From Planctomycetales bacterium (GTDB lineage: Bacteria > Planctomycetota > Phycisphaerae > SM23-33), in the NCBI GenBank assembly GCA_030631125.1, contig DAOVLS010000034.1, positions 1 through 12,962 of the forward strand: a DNA stretch of 12,962 bases. Direction: 5' to 3'. Under the pieces are notes generated by a model that did not search any database, had not been told where the DNA came from, and worked only from the letters and a program-made list of their open reading frames with translations. How positions within the stretch are numbered: position 1 is the first letter of the stretch; each line of letters starts with the position of its first letter. The position numbers and the translations under genes are program-made. Below, piece after piece: positions 1 to 9,000 of the stretch.

Positions 1-1912
1 GAACCTTGCGAATGTTCAGCATCCAGAAAACGGTGCCGAGATTGACCAGCATTTTGCCCGGCCGATCCGGACGCGGATAGTTCTGCAAATTATCCGTCAT
101 CGCCGCCGGGTGGAGTTTCAGTGTATGCGACATCGACGGGCCGCTGATCATTGCGGAATTAAATCCGGCTTCATACAACCGATTGAGTATGTCTTTGGCC
201 GCCCTTTTCCGGTGCTGGGCGGGCAGGATGTTTTTCAGCGAGCGATACGCACCGAAGCAGTCCCCTGTGCTCATAACGGCAAAGGTCCGCTTTCGGTCGG
301 GCCTGCCCTGGCCGATGTTGACGACCTCAAGTTCGACGGGAATAAGCGCCTCCGTCCGGTCGAGAGTAACACGGATGGTCCCTTTATAGTTGCCGGCGCG
401 TGTCCGCTCGGACACCTTTGCCCGCAGAACGAACCAGTGCACGCCGCCGGTGCGAACGTTACGGAAACTTCGCGCCGGAAGGAACGGCTGGTATTGCACA
501 CGGGCGTCCGCGACCACCGGCATCGTATCGAGGGCGTAGAGTCTCATACCGGCCTTGGAGATGGGACTCTTTCCGGGATCGCGCAGGGCGTCGATACCGG
601 CGCGGAGCATTTTACCGTCCTTGCAAGGCACTACCGCCAGCGCCGCCGTCGTTGCGGAACCGGCGGCAACCGTCAGTTTGATAACACCGGCGCGATGTTC
701 AGCCTTGGGAACATATGTGCGGTTGAACCACTCATCGCGGGGCGGGGCAAATACGATGGAACCGACCTTTGTCTCATCTTCCGTCGGCGCTACGTCGCAG
801 CGGAGACGGTGTTGAGTAGCCAGGACGAATTGCCTGCGGTAGCGCCGGAGGTCCTGCTCCAGTTGCTCGACGTAGGCGCGGGTCGCTTTCTGCGCTTTGC
901 GGGGCGCGATGATAAGCGCCGTCAACTGGCAATTGACCATTTCGAGCCGGTTCCTGCCGGCCTTCAGCGGGAACGTAACCCCGGATACGACCGCCGGGGT
1001 AAAGGATTTGTCAAACCACTCCGCTGTCCATGGCTCGTTTTTTCCCCGCAGCAATCCTGCGGTCGAGAGCATCTGTGAAGGCGAGAACCTGCGGCGAAGG
1101 ACGCTCTTGCGGTTAACCTTAGCGGCGTACTCAACCGGGGCAGAAAAATAGTGACTGTAGTGGGTCAACCACGCCCACGCCGTACCCTGTCCTTCGCTTC
1201 GCAAAGTGACGGTCTCCAGTTGTTTGTAACCCATCCTGGGGCCGGTAAAATCACCCAGCAGCGGGTCGGGGTAGCGGTTTGCATAGGATTTCATTTCGTG
1301 GTTTCCGCTCCAGGCGACGACTGTGCCTTCAGCACCGGCCGGCTCGAACCCGGGCCAGAGCACCTGGTTAGGCGGACCAAAATCAAGCAGTATCGCTCCC
1401 TCTGGGGCCGAAGCCGGCGTAACCAGGCGAACGTTATCGATAACAACCGGATGTCGTCCTGGATTGTGTAACTCAAGGATAACGGGCTTCCTCGGCCAGG
1501 CGCCGCGGTACGTCCGGCACGCCAGGGCCAGAGGAACTACCAGCGTGTCCTTTCCCGGCGAGACATATCCACGACGGGAAAAAACGCCCCTGACCGACAC
1601 CCAAAGCGAGGCCATTACAGGCTGGACCTCGAATGTGTCGATCTTAAGCCACCCGACCTCGCTTATAGCGCCGGCGGGAATCGGGATCGTAACTTTCGCG
1701 CCGGCCGACAATTCCAGAGCGCCGGCGCCCTGCGTAACGGCGTCGGCGCCCTTTACCAGGGCGACTTTACCGGAGGTCTTCAGGCCTTTGGCTTTCTCGA
1801 AGCCTTCGATGAGCACCTCGGCCGCCGAGACCGGCAGAACCGCAGGAACCGCCAGGAAAAAAGCCAAAAGGAAAATCAACGCGCTCGAAGAGTATCTCTT
1901 TCCGATATCCAT
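1..1912 (-). CDS. Secreted glycoside-hydrolase-like protein, C-terminus cut off by window edge
   Basis: The reading frame is open from ATG at 1912 to the left edge (637 codons) with no stop. Residues 1-30 form a signal peptide: basic MDIGKR, a hydrophobic core at about 10-27, and an Ala-X-Ala-like site near VSA-A at 30/31, so the protein is exported. Residues 31-165 look like a carbohydrate-binding-type beta sandwich, with an EGFEKAKG start, a TQGAGALEL strand, and later ILELHNPG and VVIDNVRL. Residues 485-532 contain TRAGNYKGTIRV and IPVELEVVN, typical of the Ig-like domain that precedes a glycosidase-like barrel in DUF4091/DUF6067-type proteins. Residues 565-590, with ILNRLYEAGFNSAMIS, look like the first barrel helix and strand. 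The catalytic part, if any, lies outside the window. Substrate unknown. A weak GGGGTG precedes the start. It is divergent from the TPR gene. Export is fairly sure; the glycosidase link is inference. Confidence 0.72.
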   Translation of the reverse strand, partial: MDIGKRYSSSALIFLLAFFLAVPAVLPVSAAEVLIEGFEKAKGLKTSGKVALVKGADAVTQGAGALELSAGAKVTIPIPAGAISEVGWLKIDTFEVQPVMASLWVSVRGVFSRRGYVSPGKDTLVVPLALACRTYRGAWPRKPVILELHNPGRHPVVIDNVRLVTPASAPEGAILLDFGPPNQVLWPGFEPAGAEGTVVAWSGNHEMKSYANRYPDPLLGDFTGPRMGYKQLETVTLRSEGQGTAWAWLTHYSHYFSAPVEYAAKVNRKSVLRRRFSPSQMLSTAGLLRGKNEPWTAEWFDKSFTPAVVSGVTFPLKAGRNRLEMVNCQLTALIIAPRKAQKATRAYVEQLEQDLRRYRRQFVLATQHRLRCDVAPTEDETKVGSIVFAPPRDEWFNRTYVPKAEHRAGVIKLTVAAGSATTAALAVVPCKDGKMLRAGIDALRDPGKSPISKAGMRLYALDTMPVVADARVQYQPFLPARSFRNVRTGGVHWFVLRAKVSERTRAGNYKGTIRVTLDRTEALIPVELEVVNIGQGRPDRKRTFAVMSTGDCFGAYRSLKNILPAQHRKRAAKDILNRLYEAGFNSAMISGPSMSHTLKLHPAAMTDNLQNYPRPDRPGKMLVNLGTVFWMLNIRKV

Positions 1913-2099
1913 ATCGCACCCCGCAACAACCGGTTGCATGCCGACCGGCTGCGCCACAGGACTGCAAAACCACCTCAATATCCTTTAACACCGCAGCACA
2001 ACTTAATGTTCTGTTAAATCCACAAACGCTTTTTCGGCCACATATTACAGCGAAACACGTCGCAATCTGCGGTGCAGCATTAAAATACCATGAAAAAGA

Positions 2100-2131
2100 T
2101 TGAGGCTCAAGAGCCGATTTGGTCGTATAAT
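2100..2131 (+). promoter_or_regulatory. Candidate promoter of the TPR gene
   Basis: An exact TATAAT lies at 2126-2131. The best -35 candidate is TTGAGG at 2100-2105, but the spacer is 20 bp, longer than the usual 17. Two nested dyads fill the space: TTGAG/CTCAA around 2105 and GGCTC/GAGCC at 2104-2115, so a regulator could bind here. The predicted start near 2138 would fall in the ribosome-binding site, leaving almost no leader, so the promoter could be mis-assigned. Confidence 0.4.
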
Positions 2132-2148
2132 AGAGCAGGAGAATGAAA

Positions 2149-3321
2149 ATGGTAACTTCATGGAAGAGGATGACTCTGATAGCGGGCGTTGCCCTTGCAT
2201 TCTTTCCCGTCGCAATCTTTGCCCAGTCTCGAAGCCGGTACAAATGGAAATCGCCGAGCGTCGGCGGCATCAAGACTGTCGGTGGAGATTTTACAACCTA
2301 TTCTTCCGGTCTGGGCGGTCTCAAGCGGCCAATCACGGGCGCGCCGGGAGGCATCCTGAAAAGTTCCCTTATAAGCAATTATAATCTCCGGCGCGGCGCT
2401 GCCGGGGGCGGGGCGGGTACACTTAAGACCAGCCTGCCCAAACTCTCCGGTCTGAAGGGGCGAACCTACGGCAGCACAAAGATTACAATGCCCGTAACGA
2501 TGGGCCCGTCGGGCCGGCCCAAAAACGTCGGCACCGGCGCCGGAGGCGCCGCAACCACTCCCGACATCCGGTCCAAACTTTCGTCCAAAACGGGACACAC
2601 CACTACCGCCACGAGCACGACAAAACCCGAAAAACCCAAGCCGATTGCCTCATTTGTGCTAACTGAACCGAGCCGGTATCAAAAATTCATGAAGCAGGGC
2701 GAACAGGCCTTCCGGGCGGAGCGATATATCGAAGCCGCTGACGCCTTCGACGTCGCCAGCGCCATGGGGCGATATTTGCCGGAAAGCCACCTCAGTCTGG
2801 TTCACGCATATACGGCCCTGGGGCGTTACAACTCGGCTGCGTATCAACTGCGTCAGGCCTTGAAGCATTTCCCGGAACTGCCTCTGGTATCTCTGCGTGT
2901 TCGCCTGTTCTATGGCCGGACCGAAACGTTCGTCGGCCAGATGGACAAATTGCAACAGGAGACCCGGAAGTCTTACGCCGATGCCGACCTGTCTTTGCTG
3001 CTTGCCTACTTCAGGTACTTCGATGGCGACCAGGTCGATGCCGCAAAGATGCTCCGACAGGCATGGAAAATCGGTAAAAACGACCCCTCGACGGTAAAGG
3101 CCGCTGAAACCTTCTGGGATGGAATGGTCGCAACCGGCAAGGCAAAGGGCGCTTTGGCCCCCACCACAAAACCCACAAAACCGGTCCCGACCGGTCAGGA
3201 CAAACCTGCGGGCATTCAGCCGGCCCTGCTACCGGCGGTAAGCCGGCAGCCGACCGGCACCCCCGCCGGCGGTACCGGCAATCAGGCAGCGGAAAAGAAA
3301 AACGCACAGAAAAAAGAGTGA
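2149..3321 (+). CDS. Exported TPR-repeat protein with Gly-rich and Pro/Thr/Lys-rich flanks
   Basis: I choose ATG at 2149 (390 residues). AGGAG at 2137-2141 is 7 nt from it, but only 1 nt from the in-frame ATG at 2143. Residues 1-26 are a signal peptide: basic KR, hydrophobic core LIAGVALAFFPVAIFA, cleavage after IFA, so the protein is exported. About residues 27-140 are Gly/Ser/Lys-rich with GGLK-like patches and no recognised fold. Residues 145-165 are Thr/Lys/Pro-rich. Residues 177-312 hold TPR-type helices: GEQAFRAERYIEAADAFDVA, then LVHAYTALGRYNSAAYQL, then LLLAYFRYFDGDQVDAAKML. The last 55 residues are again Pro/Thr/Lys-rich and look disordered. TPRs usually bind proteins, so a scaffold or assembly role in the periplasm is possible, but no partner is visible. 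Specific function unknown. Confidence 0.8.
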   Translation: MVTSWKRMTLIAGVALAFFPVAIFAQSRSRYKWKSPSVGGIKTVGGDFTTYSSGLGGLKRPITGAPGGILKSSLISNYNLRRGAAGGGAGTLKTSLPKLSGLKGRTYGSTKITMPVTMGPSGRPKNVGTGAGGAATTPDIRSKLSSKTGHTTTATSTTKPEKPKPIASFVLTEPSRYQKFMKQGEQAFRAERYIEAADAFDVASAMGRYLPESHLSLVHAYTALGRYNSAAYQLRQALKHFPELPLVSLRVRLFYGRTETFVGQMDKLQQETRKSYADADLSLLLAYFRYFDGDQVDAAKMLRQAWKIGKNDPSTVKAAETFWDGMVATGKAKGALAPTTKPTKPVPTGQDKPAGIQPALLPAVSRQPTGTPAGGTGNQAAEKKNAQKKE

Positions 3322-3524
3322 GACAGAAAATAATCTGCCGTTAGAAATGCGGCTTCAGGTATTCCAACCCACCGGCATGAATTGTTGTTCGGATGCCGAA
3401 AAAAAAGAAAGCAGATCCCTGAAAGATGCCGGAAGGCATTGCGTTATACTATTAAAGGCCGCCTTTCTGCGACCCGATAAGCCTAATTGCGACAAGGGTG
3501 TAAGTCTGTTTACAGTGTCCGGGC

Positions 3525-5537
3525 ATGAGTAACGATTCTTCAAAATCAGAACACGATGAACTGCATAGCAGGTTCGTCGCCCGGTGCGCCGGTGTGGCGG
3601 TTCGCCATCGCATGGTATTCAACCTCGTTGTTCATAACGTCCTGTTCACGTTGGCGTTGCTGCTGGCGTACATGGTCCGATACGACACCGGATGGGCGGA
3701 CGGCGGCGAAAAAATAGATTGGTTCACCATACACTTTCTTCCTTCGCTTCCATTCTTTCTGATTGTCAAGTCGGTTATCTTTCACTGGTTAAAACTGTTC
3801 AGGGGATGGTGGCAGTACGCCGGTATCCGCGACGTGGTGAACATCCTGCTGGCGGGGTGGATATTCCTGTTTGTCGCCTATGCCGTCCTACTGATTTTTG
3901 TGTACCTTCCGCAGCAACCGTGGATCGGACGAGAACCGATAATCAAGGACTACAGCAAGGGCGTGCTGGTGTTGGATTTTATGGCCACTGTATTCCTTGT
4001 CTGCACCGCCAGGCTGGGAGTGCGGTTATATCGCGAGGAATTGCGACCGGCTGCAGCCGAGGGCGTCCGGCGGGTCCTTATCATCGGGGCGGGAAATGCC
4101 GCCGAGGCGCTGCTTCGGGAAATTCATCGAATGAGGTCAGAGCGTTACCGCGTCGTCGGACTGGTCGATGACGACCCCGCAAAAAAAGGTATTTTCATCC
4201 ACGGGGTGCCCGTTCGCGGAACCGTCGCCGATATAAAACAAATCTGCGAAGAAGAAGAAGATATAGACGAGATTCTCATCGCCGTTCCCTCGGCTTCACA
4301 GAAAGAGTTGCGACGGATTATCAAGGTCTGCCAGGGAACGAAACTGAAATTCCAGACACTTCCGTCAATGGACTCCCTTATCGACGGGCGATTCACCGTC
4401 AGCCAGTTCCGCAATGTCGAAATCGACGACCTGCTCGGGCGAGAGGCCGTCAAACTGGACACCAAGGCGGTAGCCGCCTTCATCAACGGTCGCAGGGTAC
4501 TCGTTACCGGAGCCGGTGGAAGCATCGGTTCGGAAATGTGCCGACAAATCTGCCTGTATGCTCCGTCCAAACTCGTCCTCCTGGAACAGACCGAAAACGT
4601 CATCTTCGACATCGGAAACGAACTCCGACGCGAATTTCCCGATATCGACATTTCCTCGATTATCTGCGACATCTACGACCGCCGGAGGGTGATGGGCGTA
4701 TTCGAAGCCGAAAAACCCGAAGTCGTCGTCCACGCCGCAGCCCACAAACACGTTCCGCTGATGGAAATGAATCCGTGCGAAGCCATAAAGAACAACGTAT
4801 TCGGGACTAAAAACGTCGCCGACGCCGCTTGTGAATTCGACGTGAAGGAATTCGTCGAGATATCGACCGATAAGGCCGTCAATCCCTCCTCAATAATGGG
4901 CGCATCGAAACGAGTAGCCGAGATTTATACCCAGTCGCTCAACGGACGGGACAGATGCCCCACGCAGTTTAAGTCGGTCAGGTTCGGGAACGTCCTGGGT
5001 TCGAGCGGGTCGGTCGTACCGACTTTCGAGCGACAAATCCGACGGGGCGGGCCCGTTACCGTTACCCACCCGGAGATGACGCGGTACTTCATGACCATAC
5101 CGGAGGCCTCGCAATTGGTCCTCCAGGCCGCCGCGACGGGCGCAGGCGGGGAGATCTACCTGCTGGATATGGGCGAACCGGTAAAGATCGTCGATTTGGC
5201 CCGCGATATGATAACGCTCAGCGGCATGAAAGTCGGCGAGGACATTGACATCGTCTTTTCCGGCATCCGACCCGGCGAAAAACTCTTCGAAGAACTAAGC
5301 ACCGCCGGTGAAGACATCGCACCCACCGTCCACCCGAAGGTCAAAATCTGGAAACATCGCGTCGTCGATTGGGAACTCATCCGGGATGTCCTGGAAGAAC
5401 TCCAGGCGCTGGTGAACTGCCCCGACCGAGGTAAAATCATCGCCGCCTTGAAGCGACTCGTGCCGGAATACGATCCCCATAACCCGCCCGCGAACCAGAC
5501 ACGCCCATTGCAATCTGCGGGTGCTGTGCGAAAATAG
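3525..5537 (+). CDS. Membrane-anchored UDP-sugar 4,6-dehydratase (WbpM/CapD/FlaA1-type)
   Basis: This 670-residue protein matches the long form of the nucleotide-sugar dehydratases that turn UDP-GlcNAc-type sugars into 4-keto-6-deoxy intermediates for surface polysaccharides or glycans. Four membrane segments (about 33-50, 72-89, 104-127, 147-164) anchor it in the inner membrane. A first Rossmann domain has GAGNAAE at 188-194. The catalytic extended SDR domain starts at about 322 with the NAD motif GAGGSIGS at 329-336. The active site reads STDKAVNPSSIMGASKR at 447-463, so Met458 replaces the usual Tyr and Lys462 is kept. This SMK form is known from WbpM-like members. HAAAHKHVPLME (403-414) and GIRPGEKLFEEL (580-591) are also family signatures. 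The region before ATG 3525 has only a weak ribosome site. A broken aminotransferase, the expected next step, starts 24 nt downstream. Exact product stereochemistry cannot be told. Confidence 0.93.
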   Translation: MSNDSSKSEHDELHSRFVARCAGVAVRHRMVFNLVVHNVLFTLALLLAYMVRYDTGWADGGEKIDWFTIHFLPSLPFFLIVKSVIFHWLKLFRGWWQYAGIRDVVNILLAGWIFLFVAYAVLLIFVYLPQQPWIGREPIIKDYSKGVLVLDFMATVFLVCTARLGVRLYREELRPAAAEGVRRVLIIGAGNAAEALLREIHRMRSERYRVVGLVDDDPAKKGIFIHGVPVRGTVADIKQICEEEEDIDEILIAVPSASQKELRRIIKVCQGTKLKFQTLPSMDSLIDGRFTVSQFRNVEIDDLLGREAVKLDTKAVAAFINGRRVLVTGAGGSIGSEMCRQICLYAPSKLVLLEQTENVIFDIGNELRREFPDIDISSIICDIYDRRRVMGVFEAEKPEVVVHAAAHKHVPLMEMNPCEAIKNNVFGTKNVADAACEFDVKEFVEISTDKAVNPSSIMGASKRVAEIYTQSLNGRDRCPTQFKSVRFGNVLGSSGSVVPTFERQIRRGGPVTVTHPEMTRYFMTIPEASQLVLQAAATGAGGEIYLLDMGEPVKIVDLARDMITLSGMKVGEDIDIVFSGIRPGEKLFEELSTAGEDIAPTVHPKVKIWKHRVVDWELIRDVLEELQALVNCPDRGKIIAALKRLVPEYDPHNPPANQTRPLQSAGAVRK

Positions 5538-5561
5538 GGTACGTCACGCACAGGATTATCC

Positions 5562-5785
5562 GTGAGCGAAAAACCTATCCCGTTGTCCAGCCCTGATATT
5601 ACCGATTCCGAGCGCCGGGCGGTAATGCAGGTTCTCGGCTCCGACCGTTTGAGCATAGGCCCGCACACCAGGGCGTTCGAGGCGGCCGTGGCACAAAGCA
5701 GACCGGGCGAAAGTTCGGCGTCGCCCTCGAAGCCGCCATTACGCCGAAAACAAAGGCTATTCTACCGGTAGAGGTCTTCGGCAAC
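5562..5785 (+). pseudogene. DegT/DnrJ/EryC1-type sugar aminotransferase remnant
   Basis: A GTG start at 5562, with AGGA 6 nt before it, opens a frame reading SEKPIPLSSPDITDSERRAV and then RLSIGPHTRAFEAAVAQ, the typical start of PLP-dependent sugar aminotransferases. At about 5700 the frame breaks: removing two bases (AG near 5700) would restore AQSTGRKFGVA. After KFGVA (5702-5725) the sequence jumps to LEAAITPKTKAILPVEVFGN, which normally lies about 65-80 residues further on, so an internal piece is missing. Homology stops at 5785, and the catalytic Lys region and C-terminal two thirds are absent. The second frame stays open to TGA at 5891-5893 without recognisable homology. Such an enzyme would transaminate the 4-keto sugar made by the dehydratase just upstream, so this was probably its operon partner. 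The product must be inactive. Confidence 0.8.
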
Positions 5786-5908
5786 ATACTTGGCGCGATA
5801 GGCAATCCAACGCACCACCGGCGTAAGCAGTACGCTGACACCATAAGCAAGTATCGCCAGGGGCCAGATGTCATCCAGAACTTTCATCGGTGAATCCATT
5901 GCAGCCAT
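5762..5908 (-). pseudogene. Possible truncated N-terminus of a MraY/WecA-type phosphosugar transferase
   Basis: A 48-codon frame starts at ATG 5908 with a good AGGGA 8 nt upstream and ends at TAG 5764-5762. A later in-frame ATG at 5899 has no comparable site. The peptide contains one membrane segment, IWPLAILAYGVSVLLTPVV, followed by RWIAYRAKYVAEDLYR. The LLTPVVRWIAYR stretch resembles the first helix and loop of the undecaprenyl-phosphate sugar-1-phosphate transferases, which usually read LLTPLVRR-A-R and then a V-D-P loop. The expected K-H-PIP-GG continuation is missing. The last 24 bases overlap the aminotransferase remnant on the other strand, which points to a rearrangement joint near 5785/5786. 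It could instead be an intact tiny membrane protein downstream of the RND gene. Family match is by eye and uncertain. Confidence 0.42.
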
Positions 5909-6029
5909 ATGACGTTTCCCTGATACTTCCGAGGTGACAATATCTCCCCTCCGCCCATCCGCCGAATATTCTATCGCCTGCCGCCGCTGATATTTCCACT
6001 GACTTTTTCAGAACAGGTTTATAAACAAA

Positions 6030-9000
6030 TCAATATATCGGCTTGACGTGATCGGCGTGTCCTTCTTCGGGTTTTTCAAGCCCGCCCAGACCGAAATGAG
6101 AGGCTGCGCGGTAAAGCGTTACGTACAGCGTCGGTACGACAATCAGCGTCAGCACCGTTGCAAAGCCAAGCCCGAAAATCACCGCAATCGCCATACTGGC
6201 CCACCACTGGCTTGACTCGCTGCTGGTTGACAGGGCCATCTTGTGAAAGTCGAAACTTACTCCCGTCGCCATCGGCAGCAGCCCCAGGATAGTAGTAACT
6301 GCCGTCAGGAGCACCGGCCTGAGACGGGTCGCGCCGGCCTCCAGAGCAGCCGCTACGACGTCCATGCCACGCTTCTGCAACTGGCGGGTGTAGTCCAGAA
6401 GGACGATGGCGTTGTTGACGACGACTCCGGCCAGACTGATTACGCCGACGCCGGTCATGATAATTCCGAACGGCATCCGGCAGATTAACAGCCCGCTCAA
6501 GACACCGATCATCGAAAGGAGAACCGTCGTCATAATGATAAACGGCGCAGACAGCGTGTTGAACTGTCCCACCAGAATCAGCACGATCAGCAGCAGCGCA
6601 AAGCCGAAGGCCTTCATCAGGAAGGTCATTGCCTTGTCCTGTTCTTCCTTCTGTCCGGCATATCGGATATAGTAGCCCTGTGGCATTTCGAGTTTTTTCA
6701 GCCGGTCCTGAGCGTCTTTGAGGACCTTGGTGTCGAGCCGGCCTTCGGCGTCGCCCGTCAAAGTAACGACGCGCTTACGGTCCACGCGGTTAATCGTTCC
6801 GAACCCGCCGTGATACTTGAACTCGCCCAGCGAACTGATTGGTACGGGCTGACCGGTCTCGTTGGGAATATGCAGGCGGAAGATGTTCCGGATGTCCCGC
6901 CGCTGCGATTCCGGCAGGCGGACGGTGATGTCGTATTCGTCGTTGAACCGGCGATACGTGCTGACTTTCCATCCGAAAATGCAGGCCTTCATAAAGTTGC
7001 CTATGGTCGAGGCATTGACGCCCAGAAGCATTGTCCGCCGGCGATCGGTGTCGAACCTCAACTCCGGGCGCGTCGCCTCCAGATCGCTCCGCAGGTTCAC
7101 CAGGCCCGGAACGTCTTCGATCATCGCCTTGGCCCGCTCGGATAGTTCTTCGAGCGTCTCATACTTCTCGCCGATGATGCGGACGGTAACCGCCGCTCCG
7201 GTGGGCGGACCTTCCTTTTCTTTTTCTACCTTTATCTCGGCCCCGGGTATGTCGGACAGCGCTTTGCGTATTTCATCGACAGCGTCGGCGGATTTTCGCG
7301 GGCGATCGTCGAAATCGTGGAACATCAGCGTGATATAGGCTTCGTGAGGGTTGCTGCCCCCGCCCGATCCGACGTTGCTGATGACGTGCTTCAGGTCGCC
7401 TCGTTTCCGCCAGGGTTCCAGCCGCTGCTCGACGATCCCGGTAAGGCGGTCAGTCTCGTTGATATTCGTTCCCTGTGGAGCACGGATGTTAATCAACGCG
7501 CGCCGGGGGTCGAATTTGGGGAACAACTCGACGCCGTGGCCCCGCTTCCAATAAAAAATCATCACGCCTGCCAACATCAGAAACACCAACCCCAGCGTAA
7601 GTGCCCAGTGATGCACCGCTTTGCCCAGCAGCCGGTGATATGCGTGGATGAACGGATGGCGATCGTGGACCTTTCGGACCTTTCCGGACATGACCGCGCA
7701 GAGCGTCGGGCTGATTACCAGTGCTACGAACAGCGAACTCGATAGAGTAACAATCAGTGTAGCAGGCAGATACTTCATGAACTCGCCCATGAGCCCGGGC
7801 CAGGCGAGCATCGGCGAGAAGGCGGCGATTGTGGTGGCCGTCGATGCTATCACCGGCCAGGCGACTTCGGCAGCGCCCTTCATCGACGCCTCGATCCGAC
7901 CATAACCCATCTGACGGTGGCGGAAAATGTTCTCGACGATGACTATCGCGTTATCGACCAACATCCCAAGCGCAAGTATCAGACTGAAGAGAACTATCAT
8001 GTTCAGCGTGTATCCGAGCAATTGGAGAACGGCGAAACTAATCAGCATGCTCATCGGAATTGCTGTGGCGACGATACTACTGGACCGCCAGCCCATGAAC
8101 GCCATCAGAACAATCACGACGAGGATCAGGCCTGTAATGACGTTGTTTTCCAGGTCGGCGACCATCAGGCGGATGTCCTTGGACTGATCCAGTATTATCT
8201 CCAGCCGGACGCCGGCGGGAACCTGTTTGCGGGCTTCGGACAGAATGGTTTTGACGTTGTCGGCAACCTTGATAATGTTGGCGCCGGTGGTCTTGCGGAC
8301 ATTGATGGTAATGCTGCCTGCCCCGTCCAGACGGGCGAGACTCGCGCGGTCCTTGAAGGTGTCCCGCACCGTCGCCACGTCGGTCAGATAGACTGTCTTC
8401 GAGTTCCGCTCGGTCAGGGGAAGATGGCAGATGTCATCGACCTTGTCGAATTCGGCCTGGAGGCGGACGTTGAATTTCGTTCCCGGCGTCTCAAGCCCGC
8501 CAGCGGAGATGTTGACATTTTCGGCTTTGAGTCGCGTCAGAAGTTCCGGAATGGTCAGACCGTAGGCGGCTACGCGGTCGGGGTCGATCTCAAGGCGAAT
8601 TTCCCGCTCCAGAGCGCCCATGATGTCGGCCTCCAGAACGCCGGGAATCTGCTCGATGGCGTCTTCAAGTTCATCGGCGACGGCCTTGAGACGGACCGGC
8701 GAGATGTCCCCGGTCAGGCTGATAATCAGGATCGGAAACTCGGCGACATTGATTTCCTTGATGATCGGCTCGTCGGTCTCGGGGGGTAGTTCGGCCTTTG
8801 CCAGATCGACCTTGTCGCGAACGTACTGGAGGGCGTCCTCGATGCGGATTTCAGGCTGGAACTCGAGCATTATGACGGAGGACCCCTCGGCGCTGGAGGA
8901 GGTCATCTCCTTGACGCCTTTGATACCGGTAAGTTCGTTTTCGATCTTAATCGTTACCTGGGATTCGATGTCTTCCGGAGAGACGCCCTCGTAGGTCGTG

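Noticed and set aside
110..1078. 322-codon plus-strand frame
   Set aside because: Antisense shadow of the large minus-strand secreted protein, with Arg/Gly/His-rich composition and no domain pattern.
2143..2148. Upstream ATG as start of the TPR protein
   Set aside because: Only 1 nt from AGGAG; ATG at 2149 has proper 7-nt spacing.
3445..3450. TATACT as a -10 box for the dehydratase gene
   Set aside because: No acceptable -35 at 16-18 bp; kept only as a weak possibility.
3454..3467. AAAGG/CCTTT hairpin as terminator of the TPR gene
   Set aside because: Only five pairs with a 3-nt loop and no T-run after it.
3347..3532. 61-codon plus-strand frame between the TPR and dehydratase genes
   Set aside because: No ribosome site before its ATG, odd composition, no recognisable motif, and it runs into the dehydratase start. 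Nothing else convincing is seen in 3322-3524.
6017..6026. GTTTATAAAC palindrome after the RND gene
   Set aside because: Short, AT-rich and without a T-run; likely chance.
7917..8789. 290-codon plus-strand frame
   Set aside because: Antisense shadow inside the RND permease gene, which has full family motifs in its own frame.
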